A DNA stretch of 64,000 nt from Clostridium sp. GTDB lineage: Bacteria; Bacillota; Clostridia; Lachnospirales; Lachnospiraceae. The position numbers were made by a program, and so were the translations under genes. The stretch covers positions 92,280-156,279 of the forward strand of contig JAMPFS010000002.1 in the NCBI GenBank assembly GCA_023664325.1, given 5' to 3'. Positions 26,696-34,765 of the stretch are shown piece by piece. A model generated the notes under the pieces. It was not told the DNA's origin. It saw only the letters and a list, made by a program, of their open reading frames with translations, and searched no databases. The first letter of the stretch is position 1. Every line of letters starts with the position of its first letter.

Positions 26696-27607
26696 TTATA
26701 TGACCTCCCCGCTAATCATCCACGGTGACGGCTGTGCCACCATGACACTCCGCTTATCACTCTTTGACACGGCAATCTGTAACACTTCCGTTTTCCCAAT
26801 ATTATATTTTGCAAAAATATTCTCGATATTTACCACCATATCCAGCTCTAAGGTGTAGATAATAAACTGCATTTTCGGATTCCGTGCAAGTAATGCCGCA
26901 ATCTCTTCCTCTAACCGCTTCGATGCAACAATGAAAGCAAGACGCGGAACCGGCAGGTTTGCCATAGTCTCCTCACGAATCGCCGGAATAATCTCCACAT
27001 TGTGAACACCGAACTTGCTTACGTTATCCTGCAATGACTGCATATCCCTCTTATCAGGCTCCACCGCAATAATCGTTCCCTCACTCGCTGCGATCGCTGC
27101 CTCTATTACAATACTCTCTCCACTCACAATACATATCGTATCACCTACATCACAGGAAAGCATGTTCATAATGACAGCGCGGATCTCATGCCCTACATAA
27201 TTTACGGAACCTCTTGAAAAAAATTCATTCTTAATCCCGTAACGGGATGCCTCCCTGGTATTTTCATTGATAATAAAAATGACAACCGGTTCGGTAATCT
27301 TTTTGTCCATAAACTGTTTTACCTTACAGGTGTCCACCACATTCTCCCCGCTTAAGCCTGTGCCAATCCACATATCGTAATCACCGTAACCGCCTTCCCA
27401 CAGCTCATAAAACAGATCCGGCTGGCTCTCGTCTGCAAAAATCATAACCCGCTTATGGGTTTCAATGGTCGGAAGCACATTTTTCTTCTTTCCGCAGATA
27501 TTCAGCATCTTAATCTTCTCCGGGCTGACATTCATACGCTCAGCAAAATTCCCAACCCAGCTTAACATTTCCCCACTTGTGTACATAGTCATTCCACTTG
27601 ATTCCAT
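26696..27607 (-). CDS. CbiT-like SAM-binding methyltransferase domain protein
   Basis: The protein is 303 residues. The N-terminal half has a stretch (IEKTHKRVMIFADESQP region, DYDMWIGTGLSGENV) that recalls the CbiE half of bifunctional precorrin methylases. The C-terminal half has a Rossmann methyltransferase pattern (DTICIVSGESIVIEAAIAASEGTIIAVEPDKRDMQSLQDNVSKFGV) like CbiT. The SAM loop reads VSGESIVIEAA where CbiT has G-G-T-G, so the binding loop is altered. No cobalamin genes are nearby, so corrin methylation is doubtful and the role is open. AGGAGG precedes the ATG, and a perfect 11-bp complement of that region lies 40 nt further upstream. Confidence 0.65.
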   Translation of the reverse strand: MESSGMTMYTSGEMLSWVGNFAERMNVSPEKIKMLNICGKKKNVLPTIETHKRVMIFADESQPDLFYELWEGGYGDYDMWIGTGLSGENVVDTCKVKQFMDKKITEPVVIFIINENTREASRYGIKNEFFSRGSVNYVGHEIRAVIMNMLSCDVGDTICIVSGESIVIEAAIAASEGTIIAVEPDKRDMQSLQDNVSKFGVHNVEIIPAIREETMANLPVPRLAFIVASKRLEEEIAALLARNPKMQFIIYTLELDMVVNIENIFAKYNIGKTEVLQIAVSKSDKRSVMVAQPSPWMISGEVI

Positions 27608-27609
27608 AA

Positions 27610-27672
27610 AAATACCTCCTTGCCGTAACTTGATAACGATACCATAATTTTACTGCAATTGGAGGTATTTTA
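27610..27672 (-). promoter_or_regulatory. possible RBS-sequestering stem for the CbiT-like gene
   Basis: AAAATACCTCC at 27610-27620 and GGAGGTATTTT at 27662-27672 (plus strand) are perfect complements. On the minus strand the gene-proximal arm holds the GGAGG ribosome binding site. The intervening loop is 41 nt. It works only if transcription starts upstream of 27672. Confidence 0.35.
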
Positions 27673-27712
27673 CAACTGTTATTCTTTTTAAACGGAGGCT
27701 GGCAGATACAAA

Positions 27713-28534
27713 TCAGAAGCTGTGACCTCCACCACCACCGCCACCGCCTCCTCCGCCACCACCGCCTCCTCCGCCGCTGTCAGAGGAACTTTGTGGCGAA
27801 TATGTCCTGGTTTCATGGGTGAATTGCGCATCAAAATTTTCAATCTGCCGGGATACAAAAATCCCCTGCATAATTTCCCGATCCGATGGCTTTTTCTGCA
27901 TGGAGGTTGCCTTTACGATAAAGTAATTGATTAAAAGCGCCAAAATAACAGCTAACAGTACATTACTAATATACTTCATTGGCTGGGCAATCTTCTGTCC
28001 TTTGAGCAGTTGAAGTTCCTGCTCAAACACTTTAACTGCACAGGTATAATAATCTGCATCTGTTGCGTAAGTGTACACATTATCCGTAATCGTATTTGCG
28101 TACCCCTTTGTAATCGTGCGATAAACTGCTCCATCACTGAATATGTATATCATCCGGTTCGACATATCAATCAAAAACAGTGTTCCACTGTCACTTCCAC
28201 AGGTGTCATGGTATATCCTTTCTGCGTAAGCGGCGGCAGTAGAATAATTATCATCCGTACTGTGAAAGACTACATGCCCATATGTTGTTATTTCCTGCAT
28301 TTTCAAAAGCAATTCCTCTTCCTGTTCTTCTGTCAGCAGGTCTGCGTCATCCATCACAACTGCTTCATAGCCGGTTTCCGGATTCTCGTAGGTATCCGCC
28401 TTTGCCGGTACACCGATTCCCATTATGCCAATGAGAACGGAACACATCAACAGCAGCAGGAGGCGCCTTATACTGTTGTCCGGCAGACCAAAGAAATGCG
28501 GTTTTCTCAAATGTCTCAAGTGATATCTATGCAC
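27713..28534 (-). CDS. TPM-domain membrane protein with polyglycine C-terminus
   Basis: The protein is about 273 residues. A signal-peptide-like helix ending in VPAKA is followed by a TPM domain (VVMDDADLLTEEQEEELLLKMQEITTYGHVVFHS; YRTITKGYANTITDNVYTYA) as in YgcG-type proteins. A second membrane helix (ISNVLLAVILALLINYFIV), a cytoplasmic segment and an uninterrupted run of 17 glycines before HSF complete it. TPM proteins have been linked to membrane protein quality control and photosystem repair; the role in Firmicutes is unknown. The start is uncertain: the GTG at 28534 sits 8 nt after GGGGAGG, whereas the ATG at 28540 overlaps that site. Either way it overlaps the end of the zinc-ribbon gene, so the two are coupled. 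Confidence 0.82.
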   Translation of the reverse strand: MHRYHLRHLRKPHFFGLPDNSIRRLLLLLMCSVLIGIMGIGVPAKADTYENPETGYEAVVMDDADLLTEEQEEELLLKMQEITTYGHVVFHSTDDNYSTAAAYAERIYHDTCGSDSGTLFLIDMSNRMIYIFSDGAVYRTITKGYANTITDNVYTYATDADYYTCAVKVFEQELQLLKGQKIAQPMKYISNVLLAVILALLINYFIVKATSMQKKPSDREIMQGIFVSRQIENFDAQFTHETRTYSPQSSSDSGGGGGGGGGGGGGGGGGHSF

Positions 28535-30158
28535 GGTCATCACCTCCCCTGTACTCAAACTGCGGGAGCTTTCTCGTCGCAAGAATATTATAATCCTTTA
28601 TCAAATCAACCAGCGTAACAAAAACGGCTGCCATACAGAAAAGATTTCCGGCATAATAATACAAATCCGACACCGGCTTTGAAAAAGCAATCAATGCTGC
28701 GACAAGAAGGGAAATCATAATCCAAACCACTGCCGGTATGCCCCTTTTTGCCTGAACCCCCTCCGCAAGACGGATACTTTTTATGGCAAAAATCAGAGAC
28801 ACCACCAGGGCAATTGGTACAATCACGCTTGTGCCGCCAAACAGCATCGCGCCGGCACTCAATATACTCACAACGACTCCACCAATCCAGATACATAAAA
28901 ATATGATTAAAATGTTCGGTTTGAAAGTTTTCGATTTTTTCTTTTTGGAAGCCGTTTTCTGTGCCATGACATACGGTTTCATTCCGTCTAACGCAGCAGC
29001 GGCTTCGACCTCTGCCTGTTTTTTTCTCCGGATCATCTCCTGCGCGCCCTTATCCTCTTCATAGCTTTCTTTTGCTGCAATCTCCTTAATTTCCTGCTCA
29101 TACAAAATCGTTACCAGCATTGCGAGAATGGATATTCCGCTGAGCAATGCCGACGGAATAATCGTAAGGAACAGATTCAACAATATAAACAGCGGCACGG
29201 CAAGAAGAAGGGAGGCTGCCATATACTTGAAAATATCGACCGGCAAATCTGCGATTACCTTTCCTGTCTGTCCGTTTACCGTAGCATATGCAACTCTGTC
29301 CTTGTTCCGATAAGACATGAACCATACCGGAAGCATGGCAAGATTTACAGCCTCACACTTCGTATGATACTTATCAGCAAGATTACCGCCAAGATCGATA
29401 CTGTATCTGCCAACTTCACTGTGATGCTTGAGATAATTGGTTGTCTGCTCATTTACCTCCTCCTCGGCATCCATTCTGTAGATTTCCTCACCCACATCCG
29501 GGATATCCGCATAAAATCCACTTAAGATGGACGGTGTAAACGAACGCATATTTTTTACATCAAAAGGGGCAATCCGCTCGCTTATATTGTCGGCAAAAGA
29601 AGATGATGCATCAAAAGATAGTCCCTTATAATAATTGTCTAAATCACCGGTCAGATCAAAATGCTCTGTAATATCATAATCTCCGCTTCTGTGCGACTGT
29701 GTACCCTTTATCAGCAAAAAACCTTTCTGGGTAAAATAATATACCCAGTATGGCATATAGATTCCACGAAAACCATCAATATACTTAGGGTTCTTTAATT
29801 CCTTCGGGGCAAACACTGCCTTTTTCACCCTCTTTATATATTCTGTTTTGCAGTCCTCCTTTGTTTTCTTAAAAGGTATAATGAAATCCGGTTTTTGTTC
29901 CCTGCGCAGCCGGCTGCTTAGTATCGTGGACGCCCCACAGAAACTGCAAAAACCCGCTGCTGTATTATCCGTGCTATATATCTCACCGGCACATTGCGGA
30001 CAGGTAAATACCGTAACCTCATAATCCCTGCTTTCCTCTGCATCCCGATCCTTTGTAATCTCATCCGGTGAAAACTGCGCATTACAATGCCCACATGCCA
30101 ATTGCTGCGAGACAATATCAAATCGCAGATTTCCACCACAATTCGGACATTCGTACAT
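28527..30158 (-). CDS. zinc-ribbon membrane protein, unknown function
   Basis: This 543-residue protein has two N-terminal zinc ribbons (CPNC...CGHC and CPQC...CSFC), a long soluble middle part, a helix pair (AASLLLAVPLFILLNLFLTIIPSALLSGISILAMLVTI), a charged linker (YEEDKGAQEMIRRKKQAEVEAAAALDGM) and about four more helices near the C-terminus. GGAGG lies upstream of the ATG at 30158. It overlaps the TPM gene by 8 bp and the pair probably works together at the membrane. The family occurs in gut Clostridia, but I know of no function. An earlier frame extension is excluded by the strong ribosome binding site. Confidence 0.8.
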   Translation of the reverse strand: MYECPNCGGNLRFDIVSQQLACGHCNAQFSPDEITKDRDAEESRDYEVTVFTCPQCAGEIYSTDNTAAGFCSFCGASTILSSRLRREQKPDFIIPFKKTKEDCKTEYIKRVKKAVFAPKELKNPKYIDGFRGIYMPYWVYYFTQKGFLLIKGTQSHRSGDYDITEHFDLTGDLDNYYKGLSFDASSSFADNISERIAPFDVKNMRSFTPSILSGFYADIPDVGEEIYRMDAEEEVNEQTTNYLKHHSEVGRYSIDLGGNLADKYHTKCEAVNLAMLPVWFMSYRNKDRVAYATVNGQTGKVIADLPVDIFKYMAASLLLAVPLFILLNLFLTIIPSALLSGISILAMLVTILYEQEIKEIAAKESYEEDKGAQEMIRRKKQAEVEAAAALDGMKPYVMAQKTASKKKKSKTFKPNILIIFLCIWIGGVVVSILSAGAMLFGGTSVIVPIALVVSLIFAIKSIRLAEGVQAKRGIPAVVWIMISLLVAALIAFSKPVSDLYYYAGNLFCMAAVFVTLVDLIKDYNILATRKLPQFEYRGGDDRA

Positions 30159-30209
30159 ATTCCTTTCCTCTCCTCCTTTTTCCTATCTGTCAGGTCATCG
30201 TGAATATCT

Positions 30210-31916
30210 TTACTCTACCTTCAGTAACCCTCTGCACCGATTAATCGCTGCATAAATTTCCTGTTTCCTCGGAATCACCACATTGCCCGGCACACCACCG
30301 TCACAAAATGCAGCAAACCCTTTTTCATCTATTTTTTTGCACAATAGCTCCACGCTTTCCATTATGGTTCGCCTTCCATCAAATATATGAAGTTTCATGT
30401 ATTTGACAATCTGACAGATCGCATTTAGCTGTTCCGTATCTATAAGCTGCTCCACATAACGTAAATCCACCACTTCCTTGTTAATCGAGATACTGTCACG
30501 CCCCATAACCTTTGTTTTAATCCGGTTATCCTTTGCAAAGGCATGGTCTGCTTTTACTACCCTTTCCACATTTGGAAAATCTGCTTTCTTTGCCCCTTCT
30601 AACACAAGCGGAAAACTCTCTGCCTCCCGCTTTGCAGATGCCGTAATCTCCAACGGCTCATAACGGTTCATCTGAATCACCGTATCTGCCTTATGAAAAT
30701 AGGAACCGGAACTTCCCGCAACCAGTATGGTAGAAATTCCATGTTCCGCATAAAGTTCCTCCACCCGGTCAATAAAGGGAATAATCGGTTCTACCTCCCG
30801 GTGTACTACCCGCTGCATCAGTTCATCCCGGATCATAAAGTTCGTGGCAGAGGTATCCTCATCAATCAGAAAAACCTTTGAACCCATTTCAATGGCTTCT
30901 ACTGTATTCGCCGCCTGGGAAGTACTTCCACTGGCATCCTCTGTATAAAAACTCACGGTATCTCTTCCGTTCGGAAGATTGCGGATAAACATGGAAATAT
31001 CTACCTTCTGAATACTTCTGCCGTCTTCTGCCCGAAGCTTCATTGCACTGTCATCCGTGATAACATATTCCCTGCCATCCCCCGACACATGATTATACAC
31101 TCCAAGCTCTAATGCCTTTAAAAGCGTGGATTTTCCATGATAACCACCGCCTACAATCAATGTGATGCCTTTGGGGATTCCCATCCCCTTTATAACACCC
31201 TTATGCGGAAGTTCCATCGTAACCTCCAGGCTCTTTGGTGATGCGAATGCCACGGCATCTTCCATCGGAAGCTGGGATACCCCGGATTTTCGTGGAAGGA
31301 TTGCACCATTTGCAACAAATGCGGTTAAGCCCTGTGCGGTCAACTGCCGCCTGATATACTGCTGGTCTTCTGCTAAATGTACTACCCGCTCCAATTCATT
31401 CTTGTTACAAGCGGCAAAAAACAAGGACTGTCTCACACACGCAGGCAGAAAATCAAATAATATTTTCTCCAATTCTCTTGCATTTATCGTTCTTCCATTG
31501 GCAGGGAATCCAATCTCCATTTTTATGGTGATGTCTCCATTATCAGGGTTTACCATACAGGCACTGCGGTTTAATACCTCCTGTCTTGGTTCACTGATAC
31601 TGAGCAGACCGCTTTTCCCAGAACCTTTTGCCTTGAATGAATAATTCCGAATCACCCTCGCGATTCGCCGAAGCAAATAGTCCTCAAATGCCACTTTCTT
31701 ATATGGATTTTCATAATAGCAGGAATCAAATCCGGCAACCGTTCCCGAAACAATCAGACTCACCTTAGATGGTGCTGCAAACGGATCACCCTGCACATGG
31801 TCAATCGACAGCACATAGTCCTTAAAAGCATATTTTCCCTTCGTATCCTTATACGCCGGATAGCTTTTATGGTCAATCTGCTTTAACAAATTCTTTAAAT
31901 CAATTGATGTTTTCAT
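30210..31916 (-). CDS. ABC-class ATPase of the COG3044 type
   Basis: This 568-residue cytosolic P-loop protein has Walker A GGGYHGKSTLLKALE, a Walker-B-like VFLIDEDTSATNFMIRD and a late loop ILVAGSSGSYFHKADTVIQM, which match the predicted ABC-class ATPases (PF09818 type). The N-terminal 200 residues are the family-specific domain. There is no membrane part. Substrate and role are unknown; nucleic-acid or RNA-related functions have been proposed for relatives. The ATG follows AAGGAG. The promoter at 31937-31966 and a divergent MarR gene suggest regulation from the shared intergenic region. Confidence 0.85.
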   Translation of the reverse strand: MKTSIDLKNLLKQIDHKSYPAYKDTKGKYAFKDYVLSIDHVQGDPFAAPSKVSLIVSGTVAGFDSCYYENPYKKVAFEDYLLRRIARVIRNYSFKAKGSGKSGLLSISEPRQEVLNRSACMVNPDNGDITIKMEIGFPANGRTINARELEKILFDFLPACVRQSLFFAACNKNELERVVHLAEDQQYIRRQLTAQGLTAFVANGAILPRKSGVSQLPMEDAVAFASPKSLEVTMELPHKGVIKGMGIPKGITLIVGGGYHGKSTLLKALELGVYNHVSGDGREYVITDDSAMKLRAEDGRSIQKVDISMFIRNLPNGRDTVSFYTEDASGSTSQAANTVEAIEMGSKVFLIDEDTSATNFMIRDELMQRVVHREVEPIIPFIDRVEELYAEHGISTILVAGSSGSYFHKADTVIQMNRYEPLEITASAKREAESFPLVLEGAKKADFPNVERVVKADHAFAKDNRIKTKVMGRDSISINKEVVDLRYVEQLIDTEQLNAICQIVKYMKLHIFDGRRTIMESVELLCKKIDEKGFAAFCDGGVPGNVVIPRKQEIYAAINRCRGLLKVE

Positions 31917-31936
31917 TTCTTTTCTCCTTTTTTACC

Positions 31937-31966
31937 AAAATATCAGGTATACCGCTTTCCTGTCAA
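31937..31966 (-). promoter_or_regulatory. sigma-A type promoter for the ABC-class ATPase
   Basis: Minus strand: TTGACA-N18-TATTTT, about 20 bp upstream of the ATG. Confidence 0.5.
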
Positions 31967-32000
31967 GCGTTTTTGATCCTGTCCGATCTGTGAAATCTTA

Positions 32001-32029
32001 TTGACAAATCAACATTTACTTGATATTTT
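32001..32029 (+). promoter_or_regulatory. sigma-A type promoter toward marR
   Basis: TTGACA-N17-TATTTT on the plus strand, about 97 bp upstream of the MarR ATG. A second, weaker option is TTGCTT-N18-TAAAAT at 32084-32113, whose -10 region overlaps the palindrome-like ATTTTATATGATAAAAT and could be autoregulated. Confidence 0.45.
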
Positions 32030-32125
32030 ATAACAAAACATAGTAATACAAACTATCTCTTCTGATTGCTATACTATAACAGTTTGCTTAAGTATTATTT
32101 TATATGATAAAATGAGGGATTACTT

Positions 32126-32575
32126 ATGACACATCGTTTTGAATTATTTCACACTACAATCAACCAGATTCACCGGAATCTTCAGCGAATCAAATTGAAA
32201 GAAATGGAAAAATTTGGATTAAAGGGTATCCATGTTATGTGTCTTTTTGAGCTGAACCACAACCCCGAAGGGCTGACACTCACCCAGTTAAGCAGTCTTT
32301 GCGGAGAAGATAAAGCCGCTATTTCCAGAGCTATCTCAGAACTTACAAAACGCAGGCTTGCCACCAGCGATACCGAAAAAAAATACCGTGCTCCTATTAC
32401 GCTTACAGAAGATGGAAGACATCTTGCAGATGAGATTGACAAAAAGGCGGAAGCTGCAGTGATTGCAGGAAGCGGGAATTTAACACCCGAACAGAGAAAT
32501 GCCTTATACAAAATGCTGACCTATATTTCTGACAATTTAGATCACTATCTGGCAGATGAGATTGATACAGAATAG
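32126..32575 (+). CDS. MarR-family transcriptional regulator
   Basis: This 149-residue protein has an N-terminal dimerisation helix (HTTINQIHRNLQRIKLKEMEKFGL) and a winged helix-turn-helix with LTLTQLSSLCGEDKAAISRAISELTKRRL. The wing (TEKKYRAPITLTEDG) lacks the DxRxxR signature of canonical MarR proteins, so DNA binding may be atypical. GAGGG is 7 nt upstream of the ATG. It is divergent from the ABC-class ATPase, which is its most likely target, and converges on the small gene at 32598 with 22 bp between stops. Confidence 0.88.
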   Translation: MTHRFELFHTTINQIHRNLQRIKLKEMEKFGLKGIHVMCLFELNHNPEGLTLTQLSSLCGEDKAAISRAISELTKRRLATSDTEKKYRAPITLTEDGRHLADEIDKKAEAAVIAGSGNLTPEQRNALYKMLTYISDNLDHYLADEIDTE

Positions 32576-32597
32576 GTATCAGCCATGCCATCTCCTC

Positions 32598-32816
32598 CTA
32601 TGTATCTACGATATCAGGATTCCCATATTTCTTCTTATATGCTTCCACATCCGCCTCATTTCTTGCAAGCTCCGCAAATAACAATTTCCCGCTGCCCGGC
32701 TCGCGAAATCCTACGGTCATCTCACCGGTACAGATACTCTTATCCACTTCAATATTTAAGTTCTCACACCCCTCCGGTATCGGAAGAACCCTGCTTTTTT
32801 TCTGGAAGAATCCCAT
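32598..32816 (-). CDS. small conserved protein, unknown function
   Basis: The protein is 72 residues, cytosolic. MGFFQKKSRVLPIPEGCENL is followed by a beta-rich VDKSICTGEMTVGFREPGSGKLLFAELARNEADVEAYKKKYG. I do not recognise a domain. The start is set at the ATG at 32816 with GGGGT 6 nt upstream; a GTG two codons earlier is in frame but lacks a spaced site. It lies 71 bp downstream of aspS and may be read from the aspS transcript. Confidence 0.6.
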   Translation of the reverse strand: MGFFQKKSRVLPIPEGCENLNIEVDKSICTGEMTVGFREPGSGKLLFAELARNEADVEAYKKKYGNPDIVDT

Positions 32817-32887
32817 ATCCACACCCCATTTACATTGTCAACAATCCGCCAAAACAAAAAATTTTCTTCACGGGCAAACTGCCCCTA

Positions 32888-34639
32888 TTACTGTCTCACC
32901 TTGATATGCACCTCTCTAAGCTGCTGCTCTGTCACCTCGCCCGGCGCCCCGCACATCAAATCCTGTGCATTTCCGTTCATCGGGAACGGAATCACCTCAC
33001 GGATATTTTCCTCATTGCAAAGCAGCATAATCATACGGTCCACACCCGGAGCCATTCCTGCATGCGGAGGCGCTCCAAACTGGAATGCATGATAAAGCGC
33101 CCCAAACTTTTCCTTCAAATCTTCTTCCGTATATCCCGCAATTTCAAATGCCTTGACCATGATATCCATATTATGATTGCGGACTGCCCCGGAAGACAAC
33201 TCTACACCATTACATACGATATCATACTGATAGGCAAGAATCTCTGTCGGATCTTTTTCATTTAATGCTTCCAAACCACCCTGCGGCATGGAAAAAGGAT
33301 TATGGGTAAAAATGATCTTCTTACTATCCTTATCATACTCATACATCGGAAAATCATTGATATAACAGAAACGATATGCATTTTTCTCCAGTAAATCCAG
33401 GCGGTTTGCAATCTCTGTCCGAAGCTGTCCGGCATAATCTGCTGCCAGCTCCTCCACATCAGCGATAAAGAAAATCGTATCACCAGCCTGCAAGCCTGCC
33501 AGATCACGGATTTCCGTCTTCATATCCTCCGGAATAAATTTGTCAATCGGGCCCTTATAACTCATGTCCTCCAACACTTCAAGATATCCCAGACCACCCA
33601 TGCCGATGGACTGTGCATATTTTAGCAGCTTCTCATGCTGACCTTTTGAAAGCTTGGCATGTACATTGATTGCACGCACGGTCTTTCCATGAAACGGCTG
33701 AAAAGTACATCTTGAAAAGAAATCTGTTACATCAATAATCCGAAGCGGATTGCGTAAATCCGGCTTATCGGTTCCATATTCCAACATAGCCTGCTTATAG
33801 CTGATAATCGGAAACGGCGTCTGGGTAATCTGCGCTCCCTTCGGCGCGAATTTCGTAAAAGTCTCAAAAAGAACATCCTCTCCCACCTTAAACACATCCT
33901 CCTGAGTCGCAAATGCCATCTCAAAATCTAACTGATAAAACTCTCCCGGACTCCGGTCTGCCCTTGCATCCTCATCACGGAAACATGGGGCAATCTGGAA
34001 ATATTTGTCAATGCCTGATACCATCAACAGCTGCTTATACTGCTGTGGCGCCTGTGGAAGCGCATAGAATTTTCCCTTAAATTTACGGGACGGCACAATA
34101 TAATCTCTTGCTCCTTCCGGTGAAGATGCACAGAGAATCGGAGTCTGCATCTCCAAAAATCCAAGCTCTGTCATCTTCTGTCTAAGAAAGCTGATTACCT
34201 TAGAACGGAAAATCATGGTATCTTTTACTTTGCTGTTACGCATATCCAGATAGCGGTATTTTAGCCGCACATCCTCCCTTGTCTCCTTTGAAGTCATAAT
34301 CTCAAATGGAAGCTGTCTCTTAACCTTGCCAAGCATCTCCACGCTATGAGCCTCTAACTCAATCGTTCCGGTCGGAATCTTCGGATTATAGGTCTCCTCG
34401 TCACGGTGTTCCACCACACCTTCAATCGAAATACAATCCTCCTTATTGATACCCTCCAAAAGCGCGGTATCCCGCATAACCACCTGCAATACGCCATACA
34501 TATCACGAAGGTCAATAAAGGATACTCCGCCGTGGTCTCTGATATTCTCTACCCAGCCTGCAACCTTTAAGGTTGCTCCTACATCACCCTCGCTCATCTT
34601 ATCCAGTGTCCGGTTCCGATAAATGTTATTCGTGTTCAT
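32888..34639 (-). CDS. aspS: aspartyl-tRNA synthetase
   Basis: This 583-residue class IIb synthetase charges tRNA(Asp). It has the N-terminal OB-fold anticodon domain (VAGWVENIRDHGGVSFIDLRDMYGVLQVV), motif 2 (FRDEDARADRSPGEFYQLDFEM), the bacterial insertion domain and motif 3 (GMAPGVDRMIMLL). Full length and uninterrupted. AAGGAG precedes the ATG. It is transcribed from a consensus promoter (34724-34752). The leader is too short for a T-box riboswitch and I see none. Confidence 0.98.
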   Translation of the reverse strand: MNTNNIYRNRTLDKMSEGDVGATLKVAGWVENIRDHGGVSFIDLRDMYGVLQVVMRDTALLEGINKEDCISIEGVVEHRDEETYNPKIPTGTIELEAHSVEMLGKVKRQLPFEIMTSKETREDVRLKYRYLDMRNSKVKDTMIFRSKVISFLRQKMTELGFLEMQTPILCASSPEGARDYIVPSRKFKGKFYALPQAPQQYKQLLMVSGIDKYFQIAPCFRDEDARADRSPGEFYQLDFEMAFATQEDVFKVGEDVLFETFTKFAPKGAQITQTPFPIISYKQAMLEYGTDKPDLRNPLRIIDVTDFFSRCTFQPFHGKTVRAINVHAKLSKGQHEKLLKYAQSIGMGGLGYLEVLEDMSYKGPIDKFIPEDMKTEIRDLAGLQAGDTIFFIADVEELAADYAGQLRTEIANRLDLLEKNAYRFCYINDFPMYEYDKDSKKIIFTHNPFSMPQGGLEALNEKDPTEILAYQYDIVCNGVELSSGAVRNHNMDIMVKAFEIAGYTEEDLKEKFGALYHAFQFGAPPHAGMAPGVDRMIMLLCNEENIREVIPFPMNGNAQDLMCGAPGEVTEQQLREVHIKVRQ

Positions 34640-34723
34640 CTTGATTCTCCTTTTCTTCTATATTGACCTGTTCCGGTGCATATCATGCACAAAACATAAA
34701 AACCTAAATGATAAATATGTGGT

Positions 34724-34752
34724 ATTATAGCCCAGCCTTCTTTTCTTGTCAA
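34724..34752 (-). promoter_or_regulatory. perfect consensus sigma-A promoter for aspS
   Basis: Minus strand: TTGACA-N17-TATAAT, both boxes perfect, about 85 bp upstream of the aspS ATG. Confidence 0.8.
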
Positions 34753-34765
34753 CGAAAATCATCCC

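Noticed and set aside
27713..27780. Glycine-codon tract as a simple-sequence contingency locus
   Set aside because: The codons are mixed GGT, GGC and GGA rather than a uniform repeat, and a GGG-rich tail is common in TPM proteins.
34640..34723. T-box riboswitch upstream of aspS
   Set aside because: The leader after the consensus promoter is only about 80 nt, with no specifier loop, T-box sequence or terminator.
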